A program made the position numbers and the translations under genes. Of a DNA stretch of 37,952 nt, positions 31,369 through 37,855 are shown piece after piece; position 1 is the stretch's first letter, and each line of letters starts with the position of its first letter. Source of the stretch: a virus; IMG/VR virus record IMGVR_UViG_3300046461_000020, positions 1 through 37,952 of that record. One strand, written 5' to 3'. The notes below the pieces were generated by a model that searched no databases, was not told where the DNA came from, and was given only the letters and a program-made list of their open reading frames with translations.

Positions 31369-32394
31369 TCAGGCGAACTCAAAGCCACGCTCGCGGATCC
31401 GATCGCGTTGCAGGGCTTCGTATGCCGGGTTCAATTCGCATCCGATGAACTGTCGGCCGAGCCGCGCGGCGACCTGCCCGGTGGTGCCGCTACCGAAAAA
31501 CGGATCGAACACAACGTCGCCGGCCCGCGAGCCCGCAAGCACGCATGGTTCGACGAGTGCTTCGGGGAAGGTGGCGAAGTGGGCGCCCGGGTATGCTTCA
31601 GTTGCGATCGTCCAGACGCTTCGGCGGTTCGCCGTCGAAAGATCGACCTCGCCGTCTGCGCGCGTCTTCTGAGCATAGGCAAGCAGTCCTGCCTTCGTTC
31701 TGTGTCGCTCGTCGCCGTCGGCGTATGCAACGGCGCCCTTCGGCGGGTTTACGTTGCCGGCCGTCTTGTACTTGTCGCGCGCTTTGAAGTTCATCGTGTC
31801 GAAAGACTGGATCTTCGTCTCGAGACTGGCAGGCACACGGATCGACGCCATATCGCAGTAGTAGCTCGAGCTCTTCGTGAGCAGGAAGATGTACTCGTGC
31901 GCCTTGGTGCAACGGTCCTGTACTGATTCCGGCATCGGGTTCGGCTTGTGCCATACGATGTCCTGCCGGAGATACCAGCCGGCGTCTTGCAGTGCGAACG
32001 CGAGGCGCCACGGCTGGCCCATCAAGTCTTTGGCCTTCAGACCGGTATAGCGCTTGGCGCGGCCGATCCCGCTGTCTCCATGAAGCGCTGCCACGTGCTT
32101 TCCGCCAGTTGATCCGCCCCATTTGCTGTCGTTCGCGTACGCGTCGCCCATATTCACCCATGCGGTACCGTCGTCGGCGAGCAGCTCGCGGCACAGTTCA
32201 AATACGCCCGTAAGCGTGTCGATGAATTCGCGCAGCGTCGGCTCGTGCCCGATCTGGCCGTCGACGCCATAGTCGCGCAAGCCCCAATACGGCGGCGATG
32301 TGACGATCGTCTGCACCTTTACGCCGTCGGCGATCATCGCGCGCATGGTGTCGCGGCAATCACCGAAGTGGCATTGATCGATCCAGTTGCTCAT
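31369..32394 (-). CDS. DNA methyltransferase, SPPY type
   Basis: A 341-aa amino-methyltransferase. The catalytic motif TSPPYWGLRDYG has SPPY at 33-36. The SAM-binding motif DPFFGSGTTG (297-306) follows at the C-terminal end, the beta-class order. An IVWHKPNPMPESVQDRCTKAHEYIFLLTKS segment fits N4-cytosine or N6-adenine enzymes. It modifies DNA on an amino group, probably to protect phage DNA from host restriction. No restriction gene is nearby, so it is an orphan. GAGGG precedes ATG 32394. The recognition site cannot be inferred. Confidence 0.9.
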   Translation of the reverse strand: MSNWIDQCHFGDCRDTMRAMIADGVKVQTIVTSPPYWGLRDYGVDGQIGHEPTLREFIDTLTGVFELCRELLADDGTAWVNMGDAYANDSKWGGSTGGKHVAALHGDSGIGRAKRYTGLKAKDLMGQPWRLAFALQDAGWYLRQDIVWHKPNPMPESVQDRCTKAHEYIFLLTKSSSYYCDMASIRVPASLETKIQSFDTMNFKARDKYKTAGNVNPPKGAVAYADGDERHRTKAGLLAYAQKTRADGEVDLSTANRRSVWTIATEAYPGAHFATFPEALVEPCVLAGSRAGDVVFDPFFGSGTTGQVAARLGRQFIGCELNPAYEALQRDRIRERGFEFA

Positions 32395-32459
32395 ATTCCC
32401 TCGCCGGCATAGCCGAACAGTTGTAAAAAACGGGCGCTGACCTAGCCGCCCTAAGCACG

Positions 32460-32476
32460 CCGCGCTGTCTGCGCGG
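32460..32476. other. Hairpin in the gap before the methyltransferase gene
   Basis: CCGCGC (32460-32465) and GCGCGG (32471-32476) form a perfect 6-bp stem with a 5-nt loop in the 90-bp gap 32395-32484. Neither strand has a U tract behind it. It may be a weak terminator, an mRNA processing site or a stop-like attenuator between recombination and methylation genes. Confidence 0.4.
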
Positions 32477-32484
32477 TTCGGGGG

Positions 32485-33072
32485 TTACTGGATGCGCGTC
32501 TCGTCCTGCGCGAGGTCGCTGCCTTCGAACGGATCACGCTCGTCATCCGTCTCGTCCGGATGCCCATCAAACAGCGTTGGCATGTGGTCCGGCGGCGTAA
32601 GGTCGATGAAGATTTCCTGCTGCAGGCGCGTCGCGACCTTGCCGTGATCGATCTCATCTTTCGGATGCGCGGTGACCTTGAAAGCGACACCGACAGATCC
32701 GCCTTCCTGCGCTACGAAGCGGATATCCTTCAGGCCGCATTCCGTGAGCAGCACGTCATCGGCGCCCGTTGCCCCGATGCGGATGCGCAGCATGAATCCT
32801 GCGTACTTGCGGTCCCAAGCCAAATTCCTCATGAACGGAAAGCGCAGCTCGGTCAGTTCGTTGTCGTCGTATTCGAGCGGCAGACCGCCGGGCGTCGGTT
32901 GCGGCTTGCGATAGAGCATCGGACGCAGCGCGCCGTCGAACTGGTCGAGGATCGAGCCCGAGCCGACGAGATAGAGGCCGATGGAAAGGGCTGGGATTCT
33001 GTCCTTGCCGTGCTTCTCCGACACGTTGGTCACGGAACTTATCTTGCAGAGCTGGTTGCTAACGGTGAACAT
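32485..33072 (-). CDS. Hypothetical protein behind recT
   Basis: A 195-aa protein with a beta-rich core (about 1-150: CKISSVTNVSEKHGKDRIPALSIGLYLVGSG, later FMLRIRIGATGADDVLLTECGLKDIRFVAQEGG) and an acidic end (DDERDPFEGSDLAQDE). I do not recognise a family by name. A beta-rich domain with a strongly acidic C-terminus recalls single-strand-binding proteins. Its place after an ExoVIII-like and RecT gene makes a recombination partner plausible. GGAG precedes ATG 33072. Confidence 0.65.
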   Translation of the reverse strand: MFTVSNQLCKISSVTNVSEKHGKDRIPALSIGLYLVGSGSILDQFDGALRPMLYRKPQPTPGGLPLEYDDNELTELRFPFMRNLAWDRKYAGFMLRIRIGATGADDVLLTECGLKDIRFVAQEGGSVGVAFKVTAHPKDEIDHGKVATRLQQEIFIDLTPPDHMPTLFDGHPDETDDERDPFEGSDLAQDETRIQ

Positions 33073-33095
33073 GGTTTCTCCGGGGTGAGGAAGGG

Positions 33096-34088
33096 TTAGG
33101 CGCCGTTGATCACGTCGCGGCGGTCGTCGATCGCCTGCTTGAACTTCACGTATTCGGCTTCAGGAAGGCCGCGCCCGCTATCAAGAACCATGTCCAGCGT
33201 GTCGATATCGTTCGCCTTGTCGACCTGGCTGAGCAGCGTCACATAATCGAGCGTCGATGCCTGCTGCTGCGCACGCTGGTCGCTGATCTCACCAGTGGAT
33301 TGATCGACATAACCGTCGTCTACAGTCGTGAACTGTCCATCGATGACCGCACCGTTGTCCTGCGGCAGACCCATTTCCGCGCGCTCGTCGAGACCCACAG
33401 CGGTCTGAATCTCGATGCTCACCGGCAGGAACTTGAACAGGCGCCGCACGACCGTCTTGAGCGCCATGGCCTGATAGTCGGTCTTCCATGGGCCGCCGTT
33501 ACCGGCCTTGCTGCGGCCCCGGATAGCTTCCACTTCGGCCCGGCTCATGACGTCGAACTGAATGCCGCCATCCTTCAGCTTTGCCACTGCGTAGACGAAC
33601 TGGAGCTTGTCGCCCTGCGTCCGGTTCGGGTTATTCCAGTCCGGCTCATGTTCGATGTGCGGATCGAGACCAAGACGGCATTCGAACTTGTCACCTTCAT
33701 AGACGGCGCGCGCATCAATGCTCACGATCTGGCCGGAGCGTCGGGCGAGATCGATCATGCCGCGGTAGCCGATGATCAGTTGCACGTCCTTACCGTAGGG
33801 CAGCAGATAGGCGTGCCCGAGCGCATTGCCCGGTTCAAGCCCGAGCTGCGCGCACTGAATGACGGCACCGAAGAACGAGACGGGTGTGCATTCGGCCAGT
33901 TTCGGCACCTTGCGGATCTCGGTCGTGACGATGCGCGCGAGGCGTTCAGGCGTCATGTGGCGCGGCAAAGCGGCTTTGATCTGCGCCTGCATGCTTGGGC
34001 TTGCGAGCATGTGTGCGACCTTGTCGACGGGGGTCTTCGCGACTTCGCCGTTGCGGACATTCGAAAGGCTGGTGGTGGTCTGTGCCAC
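33096..34088 (-). CDS. recT: RecT-family single-strand annealing protein
   Basis: A 330-aa protein with clear RecT motifs: LARIVTTEIRKVPKLAECTPVSFFGAVIQCAQLGLEPGNALGHAYLLPYG and VQLIIGYRGMIDLARRSGQI, then EAIRGRSKAG and YQAMALKTVVRRLFKFLPVS. It anneals complementary single strands made by the nuclease encoded next to it. The start is GTG 34088 with GAGGA upstream. A nearer ATG is out of frame. The C-terminal 80 residues are acidic and specific to this phage. Confidence 0.92.
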   Translation of the reverse strand: MAQTTTSLSNVRNGEVAKTPVDKVAHMLASPSMQAQIKAALPRHMTPERLARIVTTEIRKVPKLAECTPVSFFGAVIQCAQLGLEPGNALGHAYLLPYGKDVQLIIGYRGMIDLARRSGQIVSIDARAVYEGDKFECRLGLDPHIEHEPDWNNPNRTQGDKLQFVYAVAKLKDGGIQFDVMSRAEVEAIRGRSKAGNGGPWKTDYQAMALKTVVRRLFKFLPVSIEIQTAVGLDERAEMGLPQDNGAVIDGQFTTVDDGYVDQSTGEISDQRAQQQASTLDYVTLLSQVDKANDIDTLDMVLDSGRGLPEAEYVKFKQAIDDRRDVINGA

Positions 34089-34092
34089 GGTG

Positions 34093-34905
34093 TCATTCCT
34101 CGGAAATTAAGGCCCACTGCGGGAGCCGGATCACATCAATGCCCGTCGAATACCCGGGCCACGTGTTGGTGCGCTCGCACTCGGCATACGTGCGCAGGTT
34201 CTTGCGGTACTTCTGGCGGCCGGCTTCAAGGCTTTCCTCGTCGAGCATGAAAGCGTTGGCGGCGTAGGGGTATTCGGTTTCCACAGCGACGAACACGAAG
34301 CCGAGAACGCGCCGGCCGCTGGCTGCTGAATATCCGTCGCTGTAGAACGCTGCCTGGACGTCGTAGCGCTTCCGTGCGACCTGCTTCCGGAACTCGTGCG
34401 GGCTCGCGCTCGAATAGGTCTTCAGATCGAGCAAAATCACACCCGCTTCGCCGCAGTCGTTCACCCAGTCAGGCCGGCAGCGGCACTTGACGCCCGTTTC
34501 TTCGTCAGTCCAGAAGGCCGACACTTCAGCCTTCCCATTAGCCAGCGCTTCGCCGATCTCCGGCAGCGCGCGCACCGATACCGCCTGGCGAATTGCCGCC
34601 TCGTACTGGTCGTTCTGGATCGCCACACGGTTCGGATTCGCTTCGACGAACTCTTTCCAGACCTTCGTATTGCGATTGACCGACGGACCGACGACATAGC
34701 GCGACTCGAATTCATCCGGCTCCAGCACGGCGCAATGCGCCAGATTCCCTTCAAGCTGCCCGGACTTGGTCACGGGCGCCGGCCGGTTCGGATCGCGGTG
34801 CCGCGCATAGAAGATCGCCGGCGACAGGTCGAGCGTGTCGAGTTGCGACTTCGATACCTCTGGCATCGCGTGGTACTCATCGATGTTCAGGTAGTTGTGG
34901 ATCAC
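34093..34905 (-). CDS. Exonuclease VIII/RecE-like nuclease
   Basis: A 270-aa PD-(D/E)XK nuclease. The N-terminal motif GNLAHCAVLEPDEFESRYV has His57. The active site continues with Asp146 (CRPDWV), Asp160-Leu-Lys162 (LLDLKTYSS) and Tyr181/Gln184 (KRYDVQAAFY). It digests linear double-stranded DNA from one strand for RecT-mediated recombination. I chose GTG 34905 (GGAG six bases upstream, GTGA overlap with the tiny membrane gene). The longer track ORF begins in unrelated codons of two upstream genes. Confidence 0.88.
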   Translation of the reverse strand: MIHNYLNIDEYHAMPEVSKSQLDTLDLSPAIFYARHRDPNRPAPVTKSGQLEGNLAHCAVLEPDEFESRYVVGPSVNRNTKVWKEFVEANPNRVAIQNDQYEAAIRQAVSVRALPEIGEALANGKAEVSAFWTDEETGVKCRCRPDWVNDCGEAGVILLDLKTYSSASPHEFRKQVARKRYDVQAAFYSDGYSAASGRRVLGFVFVAVETEYPYAANAFMLDEESLEAGRQKYRKNLRTYAECERTNTWPGYSTGIDVIRLPQWALISEE

Positions 34906-35009
34906 ATCAAACTCCGTTGAGCCGCAAGAATCACGAACGCGGCGAGCGTCCCGAGAATCACGGCGAGGACAGGGCGCGCGTCGAGGTAGGCAGAGAAGCG
35001 GCGGATCAT
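34902..35009 (-). CDS. Tiny single-TM membrane protein (35 aa)
   Basis: A 35-aa protein, MIRRFSAYLDARP then a hydrophobic stretch VLAVILGTLAAFVILAA and QRSLM. GGAGTG lies five to six bases before ATG 35009. The ATG overlaps the upstream stop (ATGA), and the TGA overlaps the GTG start of the nuclease gene. Such coupling on both sides makes it very likely to be translated. It is too short for the usual size filter. Function unknown. Confidence 0.7.
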   Translation of the reverse strand: MIRRFSAYLDARPVLAVILGTLAAFVILAAQRSLM

Positions 35010-35431
35010 TGCGGCACTCCAAGGCGCGTCAGCGTCTCGAACAACTCATCGGCGTCCTTGAATACAGAGCGAGCGTCTTCCCTCGTTGCCATATCGAGGT
35101 AGTGATAGTCGTACAGGTGGTTGTAATCGCAGCCAACCTGCACCGACACGACGTTGCTCTCGTTATCGCGGTGATATCCGAGGTACGAACAGCCGCCGTG
35201 CCAGTCGAAGAAATTCGAAGCGTCCTGCCACATCGAATTGCCTTCGAATTTCGAGAACTGCGGATGCTTCGGGTAAATGAAGGCATAGAGGCACCATTTG
35301 TGCTCGACACGCCCCGTCTTGACGAACTCGCCATCCCTCACATCGAATCCTTCATCGGAGTGCCGACTGACCTTCACGAGGAAGTTCTGACCGCGCTTGG
35401 TCCATTCGTCTTTGTGTCTCCAGTCGCTCAC
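35006..35431 (-). CDS. Hypothetical aromatic-rich early-left protein
   Basis: A 141-aa protein rich in aromatic residues and His: WCLYAFIYPKHPQFSKFEGNSMWQDASNFFDWHGGCSYLGYHRDNESNVVSVQVGCDYNHLYDYHYLDM. Such sequences occur as hypothetical proteins in several phages. Function unknown. The start is GTG 35431, overlapping the previous TGA (GTGA). Confidence 0.65.
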   Translation of the reverse strand: MSDWRHKDEWTKRGQNFLVKVSRHSDEGFDVRDGEFVKTGRVEHKWCLYAFIYPKHPQFSKFEGNSMWQDASNFFDWHGGCSYLGYHRDNESNVVSVQVGCDYNHLYDYHYLDMATREDARSVFKDADELFETLTRLGVPQ

Positions 35432-35664
35432 CGCACACCCCCAACCGTCGGGCAGTGGTGGAAATGCTTCGCGATGTGCTTCGGCACGAACAGGCTTCCG
35501 ATCGTCACGCGAGGCTCAACACCGCGGCGCGCAAGCGCAGCCTTTGCAGCCCTCTGGCGCCGCTCAGTGCGAGCACACAGCGCCTGGTATTCCGAGTCCA
35601 TCAGCTCGGCGCGTGAGAGCTTTACGCCGGTGCGCACGTGGCGCAGGTCGAGGTTCTTAACCAT
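35428..35664 (-). CDS. Small basic helical protein
   Basis: A 78-aa protein with a helical basic middle (LSRAELMDSEYQALCARTERRQRAAKAALARRG) and a C-terminal segment with PKHIAKHFHHCPTVGG. GGAGG lies six bases before ATG 35664. It overlaps the upstream membrane gene by eight bases. Function unknown. Confidence 0.6.
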   Translation of the reverse strand: MVKNLDLRHVRTGVKLSRAELMDSEYQALCARTERRQRAAKAALARRGVEPRVTIGSLFVPKHIAKHFHHCPTVGGVR

Positions 35665-35845
35665 GTAAGCCTCCGAAGATCGAAAGAAAGCGCTCGCCGA
35701 AAAACACGAGCATCAGCAGCGCGAAGAAAAAGAAGCCGGCGACGAAGCACTGCGCGCCGATGATCACGTCAGCGTCGACCAGGTCAGCCAGCGTCGGCTG
35801 ATCGCGCCGGTCGCGGTACTGGCGACGGCGGTAGAGGGTCGTCAT
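35657..35845 (-). CDS. Small membrane protein (62 aa)
   Basis: A 62-aa protein. A basic N-terminus (YRRRQYRDRRDQP) is followed by one strong membrane segment at about 33-50 (CFVAGFFFFALLMLVFFG) and a short end. The topology should be N-inside. ATG 35845 was chosen because it overlaps the stop of the preceding tiny gene (TGATG). A longer ORF from 35875 would read through that gene. Confidence 0.65.
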   Translation of the reverse strand: MTTLYRRRQYRDRRDQPTLADLVDADVIIGAQCFVAGFFFFALLMLVFFGERFLSIFGGLHG

Positions 35846-35925
35846 CACGCTGCACCCCGCACAAACGCGCAGCACACGAGTGCGAGGACGCCCCAGAGCA
35901 GGAAGAGGATGGCGATGCCGCTCAT
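35845..35925 (-). CDS. Tiny single-TM membrane protein (26 aa)
   Basis: A 26-aa protein, MSGIAILFLLWGVLALVCCAFVRG and AA, nearly all of it a membrane helix. GGGAG lies six bases before ATG 35925. The ATG overlaps the previous stop (ATGA), and its TGA is joined to the next ATG (TGATG). The arrangement is the same as for the 35-aa gene at 34902. Function unknown. The small size leaves some doubt. Confidence 0.6.
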   Translation of the reverse strand: MSGIAILFLLWGVLALVCCAFVRGAA

Positions 35926-36431
35926 GATTGGCTCCCGGTGGCTTTGGCGATTGCGGCGCGACGGATACGTTCGATCTCGCGCGGATCGGACAAATGCGGC
36001 GTCTTTCCCCATGAGCAGCAGTTAAGCCACCAGCTATTCAGATGCTGAGGTGATCCACTGACAATGACTCCCCCGTCACGACCGGACTGGACTGCGTGCA
36101 ATCTCGGTTTCTTTCCACAGTAGATGCATTCGCAATGGTCTAGCCCTTCGATTCCTATCAGACGTTGGTCGTAACTTTTGACGTCGCTGTGAGACTCTGT
36201 CGGGCGCCACTGAAGGCCAAGCGGGACATGCACGCGGTAGCCGTCCCAGTAATCGAATACGGGTGAAATGATGTCCTTGTAACCGGCTCCGCGCTTTCGC
36301 ATATGGGCCGCGATAATCACTACCGCGCCCGATACTGCGACGCTCGGCACGCGCCATTCGAATACGCCTTCTGACACCGGCTTTTCGGTGGCGTAATCGA
36401 TCCATGCCGCCGCGTCTTTGATCTCGCTCAT
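35922..36431 (-). CDS. Zinc-finger-like hypothetical protein
   Basis: A 169-aa protein. The N-terminal half (about 15-80) has a beta pattern including GVFEWRVPSVAVSGAVVIIAAHMRKRG and WDGYRVHVPLGLQWRP. The C-terminal half has Cys100, Cys102 and Cys105 (HCECIYCGKKP) and Cys138/Cys139 (WWLNCCSWGKTPHLSD), which could form a zinc ribbon resembling that of restriction-alleviation (Lar-like) proteins. That match is weak. ATG 36431 is ATGA-coupled to the upstream gene. Confidence 0.6.
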   Translation of the reverse strand: MSEIKDAAAWIDYATEKPVSEGVFEWRVPSVAVSGAVVIIAAHMRKRGAGYKDIISPVFDYWDGYRVHVPLGLQWRPTESHSDVKSYDQRLIGIEGLDHCECIYCGKKPRLHAVQSGRDGGVIVSGSPQHLNSWWLNCCSWGKTPHLSDPREIERIRRAAIAKATGSQS

Positions 36432-36625
36432 TGCAGTGCTCCCGTAATTTGTGCGTTCTGAAGCTCTGACATGTGCATCGCCGCACGCAGATCCGCAGCC
36501 GACTTGATGCACTGCGCGGCAAGAAAACCTGCAACCTGATCGTCAATCGGCGCCTTCAGCAGGTGGTCGGCCGTCACGTTCAGAACGCTCATGGCTTCGA
36601 TGATCTTTTCGAGGCGGACTTCCAT
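36428..36625 (-). CDS. Small helical early-left protein
   Basis: A 65-aa protein (MEVRLEKIIEAMSVLNVTADHLL and then DDQVAGFLAAQCIKSAADLRAAMHMSELQN). It should be all helical. The TGATG junction with the upstream gene fixes ATG 36625, and the downstream junction is ATGA. I do not recognise it. Confidence 0.6.
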   Translation of the reverse strand: MEVRLEKIIEAMSVLNVTADHLLKAPIDDQVAGFLAAQCIKSAADLRAAMHMSELQNAQITGALQ

Positions 36626-36924
36626 CACACACCTCCTGCAAGGCGGCGCTTCACGATCTGCTCTTTCACCTGGTCGAGCAGGCAGTAAAGCGTGTGCACG
36701 TCCGCGTTGCTGCCGCGCGCCAGCGCTTGCATAAACGCTTCCTTCTGCGGTCCGGTCATTTCGACGCACTCTTCGAGCAGGTCGTCAAAGCTGACTTCGC
36801 GCTCGATGCGCTCGCGGCGGTCGTAGGCGATCAGGGCTGAGCGATCGAGCGCATCAAGCTCGCGGTCGAACATCCAGTCGCCGTACTTCATGGTCTTGTT
36901 GATGACTAGCGGAATCGCGCTCAT
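36625..36924 (-). CDS. Hypothetical early-left protein
   Basis: A 99-aa acidic protein with ALDRSALIAYDRRERIEREVSFDDLLEECVEMTGPQKEAFMQALARGSNADVHTLYCLLDQVKEQIVKRRLAGG. It should be helical. It begins three bases after the stop of the 42-aa gene. Function unknown. Confidence 0.6.
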   Translation of the reverse strand: MSAIPLVINKTMKYGDWMFDRELDALDRSALIAYDRRERIEREVSFDDLLEECVEMTGPQKEAFMQALARGSNADVHTLYCLLDQVKEQIVKRRLAGGV

Positions 36925-36927
36925 GGC

Positions 36928-37056
36928 TCAGCCCCAGCAGATGTCGTCGTAGAAAATCGTCGTGAAGTAGCAGTGCACCAGGTGACCGTTGCGGCACCGG
37001 TAGTCAGAGCTGTGCAGAACGCCGTGGCGCAAATTTACGTAGCTGTGGGTTTGCAT
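36928..37056 (-). CDS. First gene of the early left operon (42 aa)
   Basis: A 42-aa His/Cys/Tyr-rich protein. MQTHSYVNLRHGVLHSSDYR is followed by CRNGHLVHCYFTTIFYDDIC and WG, so the spacing of Cys and His could bind a metal. GAGGTGA lies five bases before ATG 37056. It is the first ORF behind PL, about 30 bases after the predicted transcription start, and is too short for the usual size filter. In lambda this place holds N, but the protein does not look like an Arg-rich antiterminator. Confidence 0.6.
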   Translation of the reverse strand: MQTHSYVNLRHGVLHSSDYRCRNGHLVHCYFTTIFYDDICWG

Positions 37057-37092
37057 TTCGGTCACCTCATGTGTGGTGTTGCTGTGAGGTGA

Positions 37093-37121
37093 AGATTAGC
37101 AATCACTAAACCGTGAGTCAA
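37093..37121 (-). promoter_or_regulatory. Predicted early leftward promoter PL
   Basis: On this strand TTGACT (37116-37121) is separated by 17 bp from TAATCT (37093-37098), with a TGC extended -10 in front. The sequence around the -35 (CTTGACTCACGGTTTAG) closely matches PR (CTTGACCCACCGTTTAG). Operators cover the -10 and the -35 box. The first ORF starts at 37056. Confidence 0.65.
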
Positions 37122-37134
37122 GTAAAGACTAAAC
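37094..37134. promoter_or_regulatory. Operator pair at PL
   Basis: Two sites match the GTTTAG-N6-CTAAAC pattern. GATTAG-CAATCA-CTAAAC (37094-37111) has one mismatch and overlaps the -10. GTCAAG-TAAAGA-CTAAAC (37117-37134) has two mismatches and overlaps the -35. Each keeps the perfect CTAAAC half-site and the 6-bp spacer, and their centres are 23 bp apart. Confidence 0.6.
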
Positions 37135-37152
37135 TTTTATTTGTAACAAGGC

Positions 37153-37174
37153 TAGCCCCGACGATGCGGGGCTA
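37153..37174. terminator. Stable hairpin, possible terminator of the repressor operon
   Basis: TAGCCCCG (37153-37160) pairs perfectly with CGGGGCTA (37167-37174) with loop ACGATG. On the minus strand it is followed only by GCCTTGTTAC, so the U tract is weak. It lies after the repressor and 59-aa genes and just before PL, so it may insulate PL from leftward readthrough. Confidence 0.55.
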
Positions 37175-37200
37175 AGTGACGGCTAAGCGCGGAGGGTGAA

Positions 37201-37380
37201 TCAGTGGCAGTGGGACGTGATGACGCGAACGGCCATCAGCAGGTGATGCGCAATTTCATTCAGCAAGTCTTCGGTCTCTTCGCGGCTGGGAGGCAGTTTA
37301 AGTTTGTGGCCGACGCTCTTGCGTGATCTGTAGGAGTCGAGGTCTATGACTTCGTCACTTTTTTCGGCGCTTGATTGCAT
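37201..37380 (-). CDS. Small gene behind the repressor (59 aa)
   Basis: A 59-aa protein, charged at first (MQSSAEKSDEVIDLDSYRSR), then with an amphipathic helix (REETEDLLNEIAHHLLMAVRVIT) and a His/Cys end (SHCH). AGAGG lies nine bases before ATG 37380. It overlaps the repressor end by 26 bases and is cotranscribed with it, so it should be expressed in lysogens. It is shorter than the usual size filter. A partner or antagonist of the repressor, or an exclusion protein, is possible. Confidence 0.55.
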   Translation of the reverse strand: MQSSAEKSDEVIDLDSYRSRKSVGHKLKLPPSREETEDLLNEIAHHLLMAVRVITSHCH

Positions 37381-37801
37381 GTGAGGGATCCTCTCGTATT
37401 GCAGCGCTGAGCTGCTGCTCGGCTAACCGGAATTCATCTATCCCGGATGAACCATTGTGAGGGACCGGTAAGGAGTTCGCAATCTGCAGAATTCCCGTGA
37501 TCATCGGAAACATTTTTCGGGCCGGATCGCTAATGGCGTCCAGACGGGTGATCCACTGAATGAGGTTCAAAGCGTCGGCGGTAAGAGGCACTTTTTGGCT
37601 TGTATTCGACGAATCGATGCCTTCGTCAGAATCCAAAAAACCACTGCCCATTCCATAGTCGGCCTCAAGCCGACGAGCTAGCCGCTCGCCAAACGAACCC
37701 CCGGCCTTGATTTGTGAGAACAGGCTTTTGTCCTTCGCAGGAGCTGAGTGTGTTTCAAGCCAGCGCTGAAGGTTAGCGCGGCGGATGTCTTGAATGTCCA
37801 T
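37355..37801 (-). CDS. Prophage repressor (CI-like, short form)
   Basis: A 148-aa protein. The N-terminal 60 residues (IRRANLQRWLETHSAPAKDKSLFSQIKAGGSFGERLARRLEADYGMGSGFLD) fit the helix-turn-helix domain of CI-like repressors. The C-terminal part is helical and lacks a visible LexA-type peptidase: there is no Ala-Gly cleavage site with Ser and Lys catalytic residues. It should bind GTTTAG-N6-CTAAAC operators to hold PR and PL closed. RecA-stimulated self-cleavage seems unlikely. The start ATG 37801 follows an operator by eight bases and has little Shine-Dalgarno. Confidence 0.8.
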   Translation of the reverse strand: MDIQDIRRANLQRWLETHSAPAKDKSLFSQIKAGGSFGERLARRLEADYGMGSGFLDSDEGIDSSNTSQKVPLTADALNLIQWITRLDAISDPARKMFPMITGILQIANSLPVPHNGSSGIDEFRLAEQQLSAAIREDPSHAIKRRKK

Positions 37802-37808
37802 GGCGCAA

Positions 37809-37826
37809 GTTTAGTTTCTTCTAAAT
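37809..37826. promoter_or_regulatory. Operator next to the repressor start codon
   Basis: GTTTAG-TTTCTT-CTAAAT has one mismatch to the consensus. It lies between the possible repressor promoter and its ATG (37801), so a bound protein would block repressor transcription. This could give negative autoregulation or Cro action. Confidence 0.6.
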
Positions 37827-37855
37827 TAGTATTCACTTGACCCACCGTTTAGCAA
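37826..37855 (-). promoter_or_regulatory. Possible repressor maintenance promoter
   Basis: On this strand TTGCTA (37850-37855) and TACTAA (37826-37831) are 18 bp apart. The predicted start is near 37820, 20 bases before the repressor ATG. The -35 lies in the PR operator, as in lambda PRM. The match to consensus is poor. Confidence 0.35.
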
